DNA of 12,091 bases from an uncultured Mycoplasmatota bacterium (GTDB taxonomy: Bacteria > Bacillota_I > Bacilli_A > RF39 > UBA660): NCBI GenBank assembly GCA_947384645.1, contig CANDHX010000025.1, positions 1-12,091 of the forward strand, read 5' to 3'. Shown here piece by piece: positions 6,592 through 12,091 of the stretch. Made by a program: the position numbers and the translations under genes. Positions within the stretch are counted from its first letter, which is position 1, and every line of letters begins with the position of its first letter. The notes under the pieces are model-generated. The model saw nothing but the letters and a program-made list of their open reading frames with translations, did not search any database and had not been told where the DNA came from.

Positions 6592-7659
6592 TTATTTTTT
6601 TTCTACTGTGGTTTCATTTGGCGTTATTCTAAATATTTTTATTTGTCGATAAGTATCAATTAAGAAACATCTTATATGTGTAAGAACGTATTTATGAATT
6701 GGTATTTCCGATATAAAGTCGTAATCTTTTACTTCTAAATATTCTTTTATAAGTAACTCTGTACTCTCATATGACAATGCCTCTAATTCTTCTGCGCTTA
6801 ATTTGTCTTTAAATAACTTTTTAGCAAAACGCCTCGTTATACTTAGATAGCGACGGGTTAAGCAAGTTATAGCATATTTATTATCGGTTTTTTTAGCAAT
6901 TTCGGCTAATTTGTGTGATTTGAATTTAGAAAATTGCATGATTTTGATTTCTTCATAGTCTCCTTTTAAAATGAGTTCTTTAAGTCTATTGGCTATCGGT
7001 TCTACTTGTTTCAATTTTCTATAAATATTTTGTTTTGTCGTGTTATATATAGCTGCTATTTGGTCTAATAATAAACAATCCATATATCTCATTTTCCATA
7101 TGTCGAATCTTTCTTTTGGAACTAGTAATTCTAAATAGTAGAGAAACTCTGCAAGTTGTTCCTTTTCCAAATAGTCACTTTCTAAATCTAATAATTCATT
7201 TTGTATCGATTCTAAGTCTCTCATTTCTATATTACTATGAGGAGTAATAGTTCTCATCATTTCATTAGCTTCTTCCAAAGAACTGCTAAGAGTAGAGCTT
7301 AAATTTTGTAAATCTTCAGCACTCTTTTCTTTATCTCTTTTAGCCAACAAAAGCCTTATTATTTTCTTTTCGATTGGAGCTGCAATATGTTCTTTTTGAT
7401 AGGGATTAACTTTTATACCGTAGAAAGTTAAAATATTTTTTTCAATAGTTCTTCTTATATTGTTGTCGATTTTTCCGTTTAGGTTTGTACTTCTAGTTTT
7501 AGTATATTTATCACTAGCTAATACCAAGCCTTCATATGCTGAAGCAATTAAATCTTCTTCTTCTAAACCGAGATTTAAATATTCTTTAGCAATAGCTTCT
7601 GCTCGTGGCATGTAGTGTTCTATTAAGTATTCTCTCGTTTCATCAATAATTTTAGTCAT
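6592..7659 (-). CDS. Sigma-factor-like protein with region 2 - region 4 - region 2-like order
   Basis: A 355-residue soluble protein. Residues about 8-76 resemble sigma-70 region 2 (EEEDLIASAYEGLVLASDKY). A helical linker follows, then about 168-220 resembles region 4 with a helix-turn-helix (LLLDQIAAIYNTTKQNIYRKLKQ, 197-219). After this, where sigma factors normally end, residues about 265-340 look like a second region 2 (RRYLSITRRFAKKLF, LSAEELEALSYESTELLIKEYLE, then YVLTHIRCFLIDTYRQIK). It probably binds RNA polymerase or DNA; whether it is an active sigma factor is unknown. The region -10-recognition aromatics are not obvious. Start ATG 7659 follows GGGGG at 7 nt, which lies in a hairpin. 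Downstream, 37 bp away, is the Cys-repeat membrane protein. Confidence 0.7.
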   Translation of the reverse strand: MTKIIDETREYLIEHYMPRAEAIAKEYLNLGLEEEDLIASAYEGLVLASDKYTKTRSTNLNGKIDNNIRRTIEKNILTFYGIKVNPYQKEHIAAPIEKKIIRLLLAKRDKEKSAEDLQNLSSTLSSSLEEANEMMRTITPHSNIEMRDLESIQNELLDLESDYLEKEQLAEFLYYLELLVPKERFDIWKMRYMDCLLLDQIAAIYNTTKQNIYRKLKQVEPIANRLKELILKGDYEEIKIMQFSKFKSHKLAEIAKKTDNKYAITCLTRRYLSITRRFAKKLFKDKLSAEELEALSYESTELLIKEYLEVKDYDFISEIPIHKYVLTHIRCFLIDTYRQIKIFRITPNETTVEKK

Positions 7660-7686
7660 AAAAAAGCCCCCTTTTTAACTAGGGAG
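7660..7686 (-). terminator. Terminator-like hairpin just before the sigma-like gene
   Basis: CTCCCT (7681-7686) pairs with AGGGGG (7667-7672) over 6 bp around an 8-nt loop, followed by C and T6 that run directly into ATG 7659. It may terminate transcripts from the 7751 gene, but the same arm is the only ribosome-binding sequence of the sigma-like gene. Confidence 0.6.
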
Positions 7687-7688
7687 AT

Positions 7689-7717
7689 ATTTTATCACAT
7701 TTGATTATAAAATGCAA
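7689..7717 (-). promoter_or_regulatory. Promoter of the sigma-like gene
   Basis: -35 TTGCAT (minus strand of 7712-7717), 17 bp, then -10 TAAAAT (7689-7694) preceded by TGA as an extended -10. The start point would fall at about 7682, at the base of the hairpin. Confidence 0.6.
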
Positions 7718-7750
7718 ATTTATCGTTAAATTTATTATACCTATATATTT

Positions 7751-8293
7751 TTATTCGTTCTCTTCTATTATTTTTAATATTGTATCTAGGTCTTCTTGAG
7801 TAATAAAACTCTGTTTTTCACTAAATTGAACAGCTTTGCAGTTTTCTTTTAGGTAAAACTTTTCTTTGTCTATGATGATTTCATGCGTAACTATTCCGTC
7901 ACATGTAGGTTCTTCGTACTTTAAATTTGCCAATATATCATAAATTCTATCGATGTCTTTACTCGGTTTTATTTCAATTTCTTCTTCTCTCTTTCTAATT
8001 TTTATTGTAACTACCTTTTGTGTTGGTCTTTCATATTTCATGAACCAACTGCCCATTTTGACTCCCGTATTTTGTTCATATGGTTCACTAGGTGAAACTG
8101 CTACATATCTTATGACTTTGTAACCCAATCCATAATAGGTTATTTTATTTCCGTCTTTGTTTATCGTTTTTATGCAAAATTTTGGTTCGTGATTTGTAGT
8201 TACTCTTCCCGAATCGATATAGTTAGTTAGAACGCCCAATATAATCAAGACAAACAGGAAAATGCCTATAATTAATAATTTACTTTTTTTCAT
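7751..8293 (-). CDS. Single-pass exported protein, 'FCIK...YGLGYKV' type
   Basis: A 180-residue protein with an N-terminal membrane anchor (about 6-25) and an outside domain. The stretch PKFCIKT...GNKITYYGLGYKVIRYV followed by KMGSWFMKYE matches a pattern I know from small uncharacterised Firmicutes exported proteins, though I cannot name it. Three cysteines (40, 131, 152) lie outside the membrane. The start at 8293 has a weak AAAGAG site and is 18 bp after the stop of the rhodanese-like gene, so the two form an operon. Function unknown. Confidence 0.8.
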   Translation of the reverse strand: MKKSKLLIIGIFLFVLIILGVLTNYIDSGRVTTNHEPKFCIKTINKDGNKITYYGLGYKVIRYVAVSPSEPYEQNTGVKMGSWFMKYERPTQKVVTIKIRKREEEIEIKPSKDIDRIYDILANLKYEEPTCDGIVTHEIIIDKEKFYLKENCKAVQFSEKQSFITQEDLDTILKIIEENE

Positions 8294-8311
8294 TTTTAAC
8301 TCTTTTCTATT

Positions 8312-8665
8312 CTATTCTTTTTCTAAATCTATGGTATCGAAGGCTCCTAAATCTAATACGTCGTAGTTTAAATCTTTTAAAGTTTTAAAAGCAATTTCAC
8401 TTCTTTTTCCACTTTGACAGTAGACTAAAACTTTTTTATCCTTGTCGATTTCTATGTTTTCATCGATCTGGTCATAAGGTATGTTTATAGCATCCTTTAT
8501 ATGACTTTCTCGATATTCTTCAAATGTTCTTACGTCGACGATTACATAGTTACCTTCTTCTATAATGCTTTTTAGTTGATCTTCTTTAGTTGGGGATTTG
8601 TCACATCCCATCGTCGTAAAGCAAATGATTGCTATTAAAATGATTTTAGTTATCTTTTTCTTCAT
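8312..8665 (-). CDS. Rhodanese-like lipoprotein
   Basis: A 117-residue protein with a lipoprotein signal (TTMGC, Cys21) and a single rhodanese domain. It shows the typical NYVIVDVRTFEEYRESHIKDAINIPYDQI, then the active-site loop CQSGKRS with nucleophile Cys83. It should sit on the outer face of the membrane, where rhodaneses handle sulfane sulfur or bind thiol-containing partners. The end is short, with DLGAFD in place of the usual glycine-rich MxGG. ATG 8665 has AAAGGA upstream. It leads an operon with the 7751 gene, which carries three exported cysteines; a functional link is inference only. Confidence 0.9.
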   Translation of the reverse strand: MKKKITKIILIAIICFTTMGCDKSPTKEDQLKSIIEEGNYVIVDVRTFEEYRESHIKDAINIPYDQIDENIEIDKDKKVLVYCQSGKRSEIAFKTLKDLNYDVLDLGAFDTIDLEKE

Positions 8666-8697
8666 TTTTTTCCTTTCCTAGCGTATTTTTTGGATTT

Positions 8698-8765
8698 ATT
8701 ATCAGTTATTATATGGAGCGAAGATTATAAATAATACAAGTGAAAGTAATATAGTGACTGATAAT
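8698..8765. repeat. 9-bp inverted repeat upstream of the rhodanese operon
   Basis: ATTATCAGT (8698-8706) and ACTGATAAT (8757-8765) are exact inverted copies with 50 nt between. They flank a possible -10 (TATAAT on the minus strand near 8725-8730). The rest of 8666-8806 shows no gene. They could be operator half-sites or chance in AT-rich DNA. Confidence 0.35.
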
Positions 8766-8806
8766 TCTTTTATATGAATTCTTATTTTAATTAAATGTAA
8801 GTTATT

Positions 8807-9268
8807 TTATTTCAATTCTTCATAAGACAATTTTACCGTTTTAAATATTTCGTTACAGTCATAGTCTTTGCATAAATCGACATATATTTTATCGGCGTTT
8901 TCTATCATAATGTTTAAATCATCGTCTTCTTCTTTATTATTTGCTTCTTTTTTAGAGTAACGGTACGAATCCAAGCTATTACCTAATATTACTTCTTTTT
9001 CGTCATTTTTTAAATAATACAATTGAGCTCCCACGATTAGTTCTTTAGAATAATCGATGTCTGTACTGTAATTTAATAAATCTCCTTTTTTGTTTCTTGC
9101 TATAAAGACATCAACTCTTACGCTCGTCTTTTCTTCTTTAATACTTCCTTCAAAATGATGTAATTCGTCTTTAGTGCGTCCATTATATATGGTTATGCCG
9201 AGACAAAAACTTAAAATAGCAATCGTGACTATTAGGGCTAACGTGATTTGTTTGTTATAGTTTTTCAT
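8807..9268 (-). CDS. Uncharacterised single-pass exported protein (153 residues)
   Basis: An N-terminal anchor (about 8-28) is followed by a lysine/glutamate-rich outside domain with beta-like strands (SVRVDVFIARN, ELIVGAQLYYLKNDEKEVILG) and an acidic linker (EEDDD, 113-117). Near the end DLCKDYDC has two cysteines (133, 138) that could pair. The start has AAGGAG about 9 nt upstream. An extended -10 (TGA-TATAAT) at 9293-9298 gives it its own promoter. No family recognised. Confidence 0.75.
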   Translation of the reverse strand: MKNYNKQITLALIVTIAILSFCLGITIYNGRTKDELHHFEGSIKEEKTSVRVDVFIARNKKGDLLNYSTDIDYSKELIVGAQLYYLKNDEKEVILGNSLDSYRYSKKEANNKEEDDDLNIMIENADKIYVDLCKDYDCNEIFKTVKLSYEELK

Positions 9269-9292
9269 AAATTTATTCTCCTTATTCGCTTT

Positions 9293-9298
9293 ATTATA
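9293..9298 (-). promoter_or_regulatory. Extended -10 of the 8807 gene
   Basis: TGA-TATAAT on the minus strand, about 24 nt before ATG 9268. The -35 is poor. Confidence 0.45.
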
Positions 9299-9327
9299 TC
9301 ATGTTTTTATATCATTTTAAACAAATT

Positions 9328-9357
9328 AAAAACTGAAAAAGTTTAGCTCTTTCAGTT
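9328..9357 (-). terminator. Intrinsic terminator of the 9352 gene
   Basis: An 11-bp stem with one G-T pair (arms 9347-9357 and 9331-9341) around a 5-nt loop, then TTTAATTT on the minus strand. The TGA stop codon (9352-9354) is in the upstream arm. Confidence 0.7.
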
Positions 9358-9966
9358 ATTTTTTAATATGCTGCTATCTAAATTATGTATTTTTCCTTCT
9401 ATATCTAAGGCATATATTCCCACAGTTGAAGGAGCGTTTTCGATGTACTTTGTGTAATTAAAAATCGAGGTTACATTTTTAATATTCAAAAGATTATTTG
9501 TCATTTTTAATTCCTCTATTTTTTCGTCTTTAATATAGATATACGAAATGGAACCGTCTATCTTAAGGAAAAAGATTACCTTTTGAAAGCCATTTCCTAT
9601 CAATAGACTAGTCGAATAGAGAACATCTTTAGCGATTTTGTAGTTTTGTCCGTATTTTTTATATAATGTGCTCTCTTCATCGAATTCTATAACTGCCTCA
9701 TTTTCTTTATTTACGATTAGTTCTCTTATGCCTGCTTTATATTCTATATCACTAGTTTTAAATGCTATATCTGTCAATTGAGGTAAATTTTTTTGCATTT
9801 CTTTTTGATAATTATTATATACTTTGTCGTAGTCGATTTCTTCTTTTGCTGTATCGGTTTCTTTTGACGTAAAGACCTTATCGTATATTATATAACCACT
9901 CATAATAAGTAATATCGTAATTAAAACTATTATAATAGGTGTCTGCGATGATTTATTTTTTTGCAT
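9352..9966 (-). CDS. Uncharacterised single-pass exported protein (204 residues)
   Basis: An N-terminal membrane anchor (about 10-28) precedes an outside domain without cysteines. Residues 36-58 form a charged helix (KETDTAKEEIDYDKVYNNYQKEM). Beta-rich stretches follow (AVIEFDEESTLYKKYG, GFQKVIFFLKIDGSISYIYI), with a final ALDIEGKIHNL. No catalytic pattern is seen. It ends in TGA, direct evidence that TGA is a stop here. It reads divergently from the tRNA locus; a possible promoter has TAAAAT preceded by TGG near 9995-10000. The ribosome site is weak (GAAAGAAG). No family recognised. Confidence 0.75.
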   Translation of the reverse strand: MQKNKSSQTPIIIVLITILLIMSGYIIYDKVFTSKETDTAKEEIDYDKVYNNYQKEMQKNLPQLTDIAFKTSDIEYKAGIRELIVNKENEAVIEFDEESTLYKKYGQNYKIAKDVLYSTSLLIGNGFQKVIFFLKIDGSISYIYIKDEKIEELKMTNNLLNIKNVTSIFNYTKYIENAPSTVGIYALDIEGKIHNLDSSILKNN

Positions 9967-10064
9967 ATCGGTTATTTCTTCTTTCTCAATTCGATTTTAC
10001 CACTTTAGATATGTGAAAGTCTATATAATTAAAAAATATAGATTTATTTACGTAAATTTTATCA

Positions 10065-10093
10065 TTGCCAAACTGATATAAATATGTTATATT
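10065..10093 (+). promoter_or_regulatory. Promoter of the tRNA-Met locus
   Basis: -35 TTGCCA (10065-10070), 17 bp, then TATATT (10088-10093) with extended TGT. Transcription would start near 10100 and cover both tRNA copies to the terminator at 10283-10320. Confidence 0.7.
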
Positions 10094-10111
10094 AGTTGTG
10101 TTATTTCTTAT

Positions 10112-10171
10112 GGCGGTGTAGCTCAGTTGGCTAGAGCGACCGGTTCATACCCGTTGGGTGGGGTTACTCCC
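10112..10171 (+). pseudogene. Decayed tRNA-Met (CAT) copy lacking its 3' end
   Basis: The 5' acceptor strand GGCGGTG, D arm and anticodon loop TTCATAC (CAT at 10146-10148) closely resemble Bacilli elongator tRNA-Met. The anticodon stem has a C-T mismatch. The T arm is collapsed to GGGGTTACTCCC without a TTCGA loop, and no strand complementary to GGCGGTG or CCA follows. It therefore cannot fold as a tRNA, but it shares the promoter with the intact copy 22 nt downstream. Confidence 0.75.
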
Positions 10172-10193
10172 TTATAGGTTAAAAATTCTTTAT

Positions 10194-10270
10194 GGCGGGA
10201 TATATCAACTGGCTAGATAGTTCGGTTCATACCCGAAATGTTGGGGGTTCGAGTCCCTCTCCCGCTACCA
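10194..10270 (+). tRNA. tRNA-Met (CAT), integration-site tRNA
   Basis: A 77-nt cloverleaf with encoded CCA. The acceptor is GGCGGGA/TCCCGCT (one G-T at the first pair), D stem TATC/GATA, anticodon stem TTCGG/CCGAA with CAT at 10228-10230, and T stem GGGGG/CCCTC with loop TTCGAGT. The invariant positions (T8, A14, GG in the D loop, TTC and A in the T loop) are kept. The acceptor suits elongator Met rather than initiator or lysidine-Ile. The D stem TATC/GATA is unusual, where GCTC/GAGC is normal. The integrase gene of a mobile element ends 49 bp beyond its 3' end. Confidence 0.88.
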
Positions 10271-10282
10271 TATTGAAAATAG

Positions 10283-10320
10283 AAAGTGTAAAAAATGAGA
10301 CTAGATTTTACACTTTTTTT
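10283..10320 (+). terminator. Intrinsic terminator of the tRNA locus
   Basis: An 11-bp perfect stem (10283-10293 with 10306-10316) and a 12-nt loop, running into T7 on the plus strand. The last bases of the integrase gene (stop 10319-10321) overlap its T tract. Part of this sequence may belong to the attachment region. Confidence 0.85.
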
Positions 10321-11527
10321 ATTGTGTTGTGCCATAGTTTTGTGCCATAACTGGCGTTTTATCACTACTTATAGTATTATTTTGAAGTTTCTCAAATACA
10401 CATACACTTGCTTTTTTATTATCTTCTAGGGCGTGTGTATATATATCCATTGTAATATTGATATTAGAGTGTCCTAGGCGTTCTTTTATAGTTACGGGGT
10501 CAACTCCTTGACTATTTAACAAAGTCGCACAGGTATGCCTTAATTCGTGAAATGAGATGTGTGGTAGTTTATATTTAGTTATTATCTTTTGGAGTATTTT
10601 GTTACAAGTACACGGATGTATATGTTTTCCGTATTTATCCGTGAATATTCTATCCGTTCCTTGCCATTTATTCCCCATATATACCATATAACCGTCTTGC
10701 CACTTCTTATATTCTTTTAGTAGTTCCATAGTATTGTTATCAATATCTATATATCTAATAGAATAATCGGTCTTGGCGTGTTCTTCGTCAACTTCGCCGT
10801 CGATAACCTTTAGAGAGTTATCTATATAGATTGTGTTATTGACAAAATCAACGTCGCTCCAACGTAAAGCACATAATTCAGCACGTCTTACACCACTAAC
10901 AAGCGTCAATGTTATAATCGTTCTATATTTAATATTCTCTTGCGATAAAGCACTAAATAAGGCTTGTACTTGCTCCATATTATAATAGTTACGTTTTTTC
11001 TTTTGGAGTTTTGGTCTTGTTGCGTCGTCATTTGGATTAATCTCTATAAACTTCCATTTTCTCGCTTGTTTAAACATCAAACTAATTAAATCATAATAGT
11101 GTACCATTGTTTTAGATGATAACTCTTTGCCTTTTTGTCCTTTCTTTAACTTTTGGTACATATTATCTAACATAAATGTGGTGATACTAGTTAGTTTATA
11201 ATCTCCAATAAGAGGGATAATAAACTTTAAATACCCACGATAACCTTTTATAGTTGTTTTGCTAACATTTGGAATACAATACTTTTCAATAAAAAGATTA
11301 CTATAATCACGGAAAGTCATATCCGTTATGTTTATCTTATTAGACTTGTGATAATATTCTTTAACTAGATTAGCATACCACATCTCGGCACTTTCATTAT
11401 TACCAGTATGGCGTCTCTTTATTCTTTTTCTTTTCCCATCAATGTCATAACCTACTTCTATAACTGCCTCGTATATATTTAACCCGTTTTTTGTATCAAT
11501 TTTTCTATAACCCTTGTTCTTACTCAT
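10319..11527 (-). CDS. int: Tyrosine-type site-specific integrase
   Basis: A 402-residue phage/ICE-type integrase in three parts: an arm-binding N-terminal domain (about 5-60), a core-binding SAM-like domain (about 68-160), and a catalytic domain (about 180-380). All active-site residues are visible: Arg214 (SGVRRAEL), Lys252 (AKTDYS), His327 and Arg330 (HELRHT), His353 (LGHS) and Tyr363 (DIYTH). The start at 11527 is chosen because AAAGGAG lies 8 nt before it; a TTG at 11545 overlaps that site. The gene points at the 3' end of the tRNA-Met, the usual layout of tRNA-integrating elements, with the excisionase-like gene just upstream. An inverted repeat spans its promoter. Confidence 0.95.
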   Translation of the reverse strand: MSKNKGYRKIDTKNGLNIYEAVIEVGYDIDGKRKRIKRRHTGNNESAEMWYANLVKEYYHKSNKINITDMTFRDYSNLFIEKYCIPNVSKTTIKGYRGYLKFIIPLIGDYKLTSITTFMLDNMYQKLKKGQKGKELSSKTMVHYYDLISLMFKQARKWKFIEINPNDDATRPKLQKKKRNYYNMEQVQALFSALSQENIKYRTIITLTLVSGVRRAELCALRWSDVDFVNNTIYIDNSLKVIDGEVDEEHAKTDYSIRYIDIDNNTMELLKEYKKWQDGYMVYMGNKWQGTDRIFTDKYGKHIHPCTCNKILQKIITKYKLPHISFHELRHTCATLLNSQGVDPVTIKERLGHSNINITMDIYTHALEDNKKASVCVFEKLQNNTISSDKTPVMAQNYGTTQ

Positions 11528-11550
11528 AAGATTAACTCCTTTCAATTTAA

Positions 11551-11599
11551 AAGGGTTATATGCTCCATTTATACAATATTATTATAGCATAAAACCCTT
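11551..11599. promoter_or_regulatory. Integrase promoter inside an inverted repeat
   Basis: TGC-TATAAT (minus strand, -10 at 11581-11586) is an extended -10 about 55 nt before the integrase start. Around it, 11551-11564 and 11586-11599 are inverted copies matching at 13 of 14 positions, 21 nt apart. One arm abuts the -10, as expected for an operator or a leader hairpin. Confidence 0.55.
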
Positions 11600-11606
11600 G
11601 ATTTTA

Positions 11607-11804
11607 CTAGAGAAATAGGGAGTTTTTGGTCTCTTTCTCTTGTAATTTTTCTATCCATTTATTGATTTCTTTTATATCAAATTTTATACGATTTCCAACC
11701 CTAAAATGGGGTATCTTTTTCTCTCGTACAAGTTTTCTAATTTCGGGTATTGATATTTTGATATAGATTGATAATTCTTTTATATTACATATTTCTTTGG
11801 TCAT
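11607..11804 (-). CDS. xis: Excisionase-like winged helix-turn-helix protein
   Basis: A 65-residue protein of the excisionase/HTH_17 (MerR-like) type: helix NIKELSIYIKISIPEIRKLVREKKIP, then wing HFRVGNRIKFDIKEINKWI. Such proteins bend DNA at attachment sites to favour excision or act as small regulators. The start at 11804 is set by AAAGGAG 8 nt before it; the 12-base leader AAAGGAGTTAAT is the same as before the integrase. It lies upstream of the integrase on the same strand, the common xis-int order. The repeat cluster at 11819-11950 precedes it. Confidence 0.9.
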   Translation of the reverse strand: MTKEICNIKELSIYIKISIPEIRKLVREKKIPHFRVGNRIKFDIKEINKWIEKLQEKETKNSLFL

Positions 11805-11830
11805 CTTATTAACTCCTTTTAGATAGGAAA

Positions 11831-11846
11831 GTGTAAAGATATACAC
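11831..11846. repeat. Small hairpin upstream of the excisionase gene
   Basis: GTGTA (11831-11835) and TACAC (11842-11846) form a 5-bp dyad. The stretch GAAAGTGTAAA at 11827-11837 is an exact direct repeat of 10282-10292 beside the tRNA, a possible protein-binding site at both ends of the int-xis module. Confidence 0.35.
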
Positions 11847-11870
11847 TCTAGATAGCAATTACAAAACCTT

Positions 11871-11950
11871 TGGGGAAAATATGGTCTTATAATGCTATTA
11901 GATAGGGTTTCCCCATTTCCCCATACATTATAAGAGGGGAAGTGGGGAAA
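11871..11950. repeat. Cluster of TGGGGAAA repeats in a large dyad
   Basis: TGGGGAAA occurs at 11871-11878 and 11943-11950, inverted at 11908-11915 and 11916-11923, with a partial copy GGGGAAG at 11936-11942. Arms 11908-11922 and 11936-11950 pair at 14 of 15 positions around a 13-nt loop. In addition, the 10-mer TCTTATAATG at 11885-11894 is inverted at 11926-11935, placing a TATAAT on each strand. There is no T tract, so it is not a normal terminator. It could be an operator, iteron-like origin or recombination site. Confidence 0.6.
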
Positions 11951-11961
11951 TGCTGGATACT

Positions 11962-12068
11962 TTACTCTTGTTTTTCTTTTAGATACCAATATGTTTTGTT
12001 ATTTATATTTTTCTTATCAATCAAATCTTCTTTTTTTAGGTCGTCTCTTGCTCTTTCTAGCGTCTTTT
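11962..12068 (-). CDS. Partial C-terminus, possibly of an element replication protein
   Basis: Thirty-four residues before TAA 11962-11964: KTLERARDDLKKEDLI and then DKKNINNKTYWYLKEKQE. The pattern 'TLxRARxxL ... (Y/W)WYL' resembles the short winged-helix end of AAA-type replicative helicase/primase proteins of phages and integrative elements; this is inference from a short piece. The gene is cut by the end of genuine sequence at 12068, where adapter begins. Confidence 0.5.
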
Positions 12069-12091
12069 AGATCGGAAGAGCGTCGTGTAGG
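12069..12091. other. Illumina adapter read-through (not genomic)
   Basis: The final 23 bases begin AGATCGGAAGAGCGTCGTGT, the start of the standard TruSeq adapter, and continue in agreement with it. This is residual adapter from assembly; it interrupts the partial gene. Confidence 0.97.

Noticed and set aside
9352..9354. Mycoplasma-type code (TGA as Trp)
   Set aside because: TGA ends the 9352 gene inside its terminator, and tryptophans checked in the XRE domain are TGG.
10112..10171. Upstream copy as a functional tRNA
   Set aside because: No acceptor complement to GGCGGTG, no T loop and no CCA follow; it cannot form a cloverleaf.
10213..11855. CTAGATAG shared by the tRNA D arm and the xis upstream region as an attachment core
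   Set aside because: Eight bases are too few in AT-rich DNA, and the core should lie near the tRNA anticodon to 3' end, not the D arm.
11908..11950. The GGGGAA dyad as an intrinsic terminator
   Set aside because: The stem is strong but no T run follows on either strand.

Overview
The window is an AT-rich chromosomal segment that looks like an uncultured gut-type Bacilli (RF39/Erysipelotrichales/Mollicutes-like). This placement is inference from base composition, lysine/isoleucine-rich proteins and gene style; no marker gene is present. The genetic code is standard: Trp is TGG and TGA ends at least one gene (9352-9354). Every protein gene lies on the minus strand; only the tRNA locus reads on the plus strand.

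Reading in the direction of transcription (right to left), the right end (10319-12068) is the edge of an integrative mobile element. It holds a partial gene whose C-terminus resembles the end of a mobile-element replication protein, a dense cluster of GGGGAA-type repeats, an excisionase-like winged-helix protein and a tyrosine integrase. These sit next to the 3' end of a tRNA-Met(CAT) gene (10194-10270). A second, decayed tRNA-Met copy (10112-10171) precedes it under a shared promoter, suggesting an integration or recombination scar. The last 23 bases (12069-12091) are an Illumina adapter, so the real sequence ends at 12068 and the element is cut off.

Left of the tRNAs (5691-9966) is a run of small exported or membrane-anchored proteins: two single-pass proteins, a rhodanese-like lipoprotein paired with a single-pass protein of the 'FCIK...YGLGYKV' type, and a protein made of two tandem copies of a four-cysteine extracellular domain. 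Among them is a gene (6592-7659) for a sigma-factor-like protein with an unusual apparent order: region 2, region 4, then a second region-2-like domain.

From 4526 to 5521 lies a HipA/CtkA-like kinase split by one in-frame TAG codon. Next come a NatA/NatB-type ABC exporter operon (2560-4459), a pair of related small proteins of which the lipoprotein-like one appears frameshifted (1757-2490), and finally an operon of a membrane-bound XRE regulator with a DUF4097-type beta-solenoid protein (154-1657).

Most promoters found have an extended -10 (TGN before the -10 hexamer), and many stop codons lie inside or next to the stem-loop of an intrinsic terminator. No intergenic gap exceeds 300 bases.
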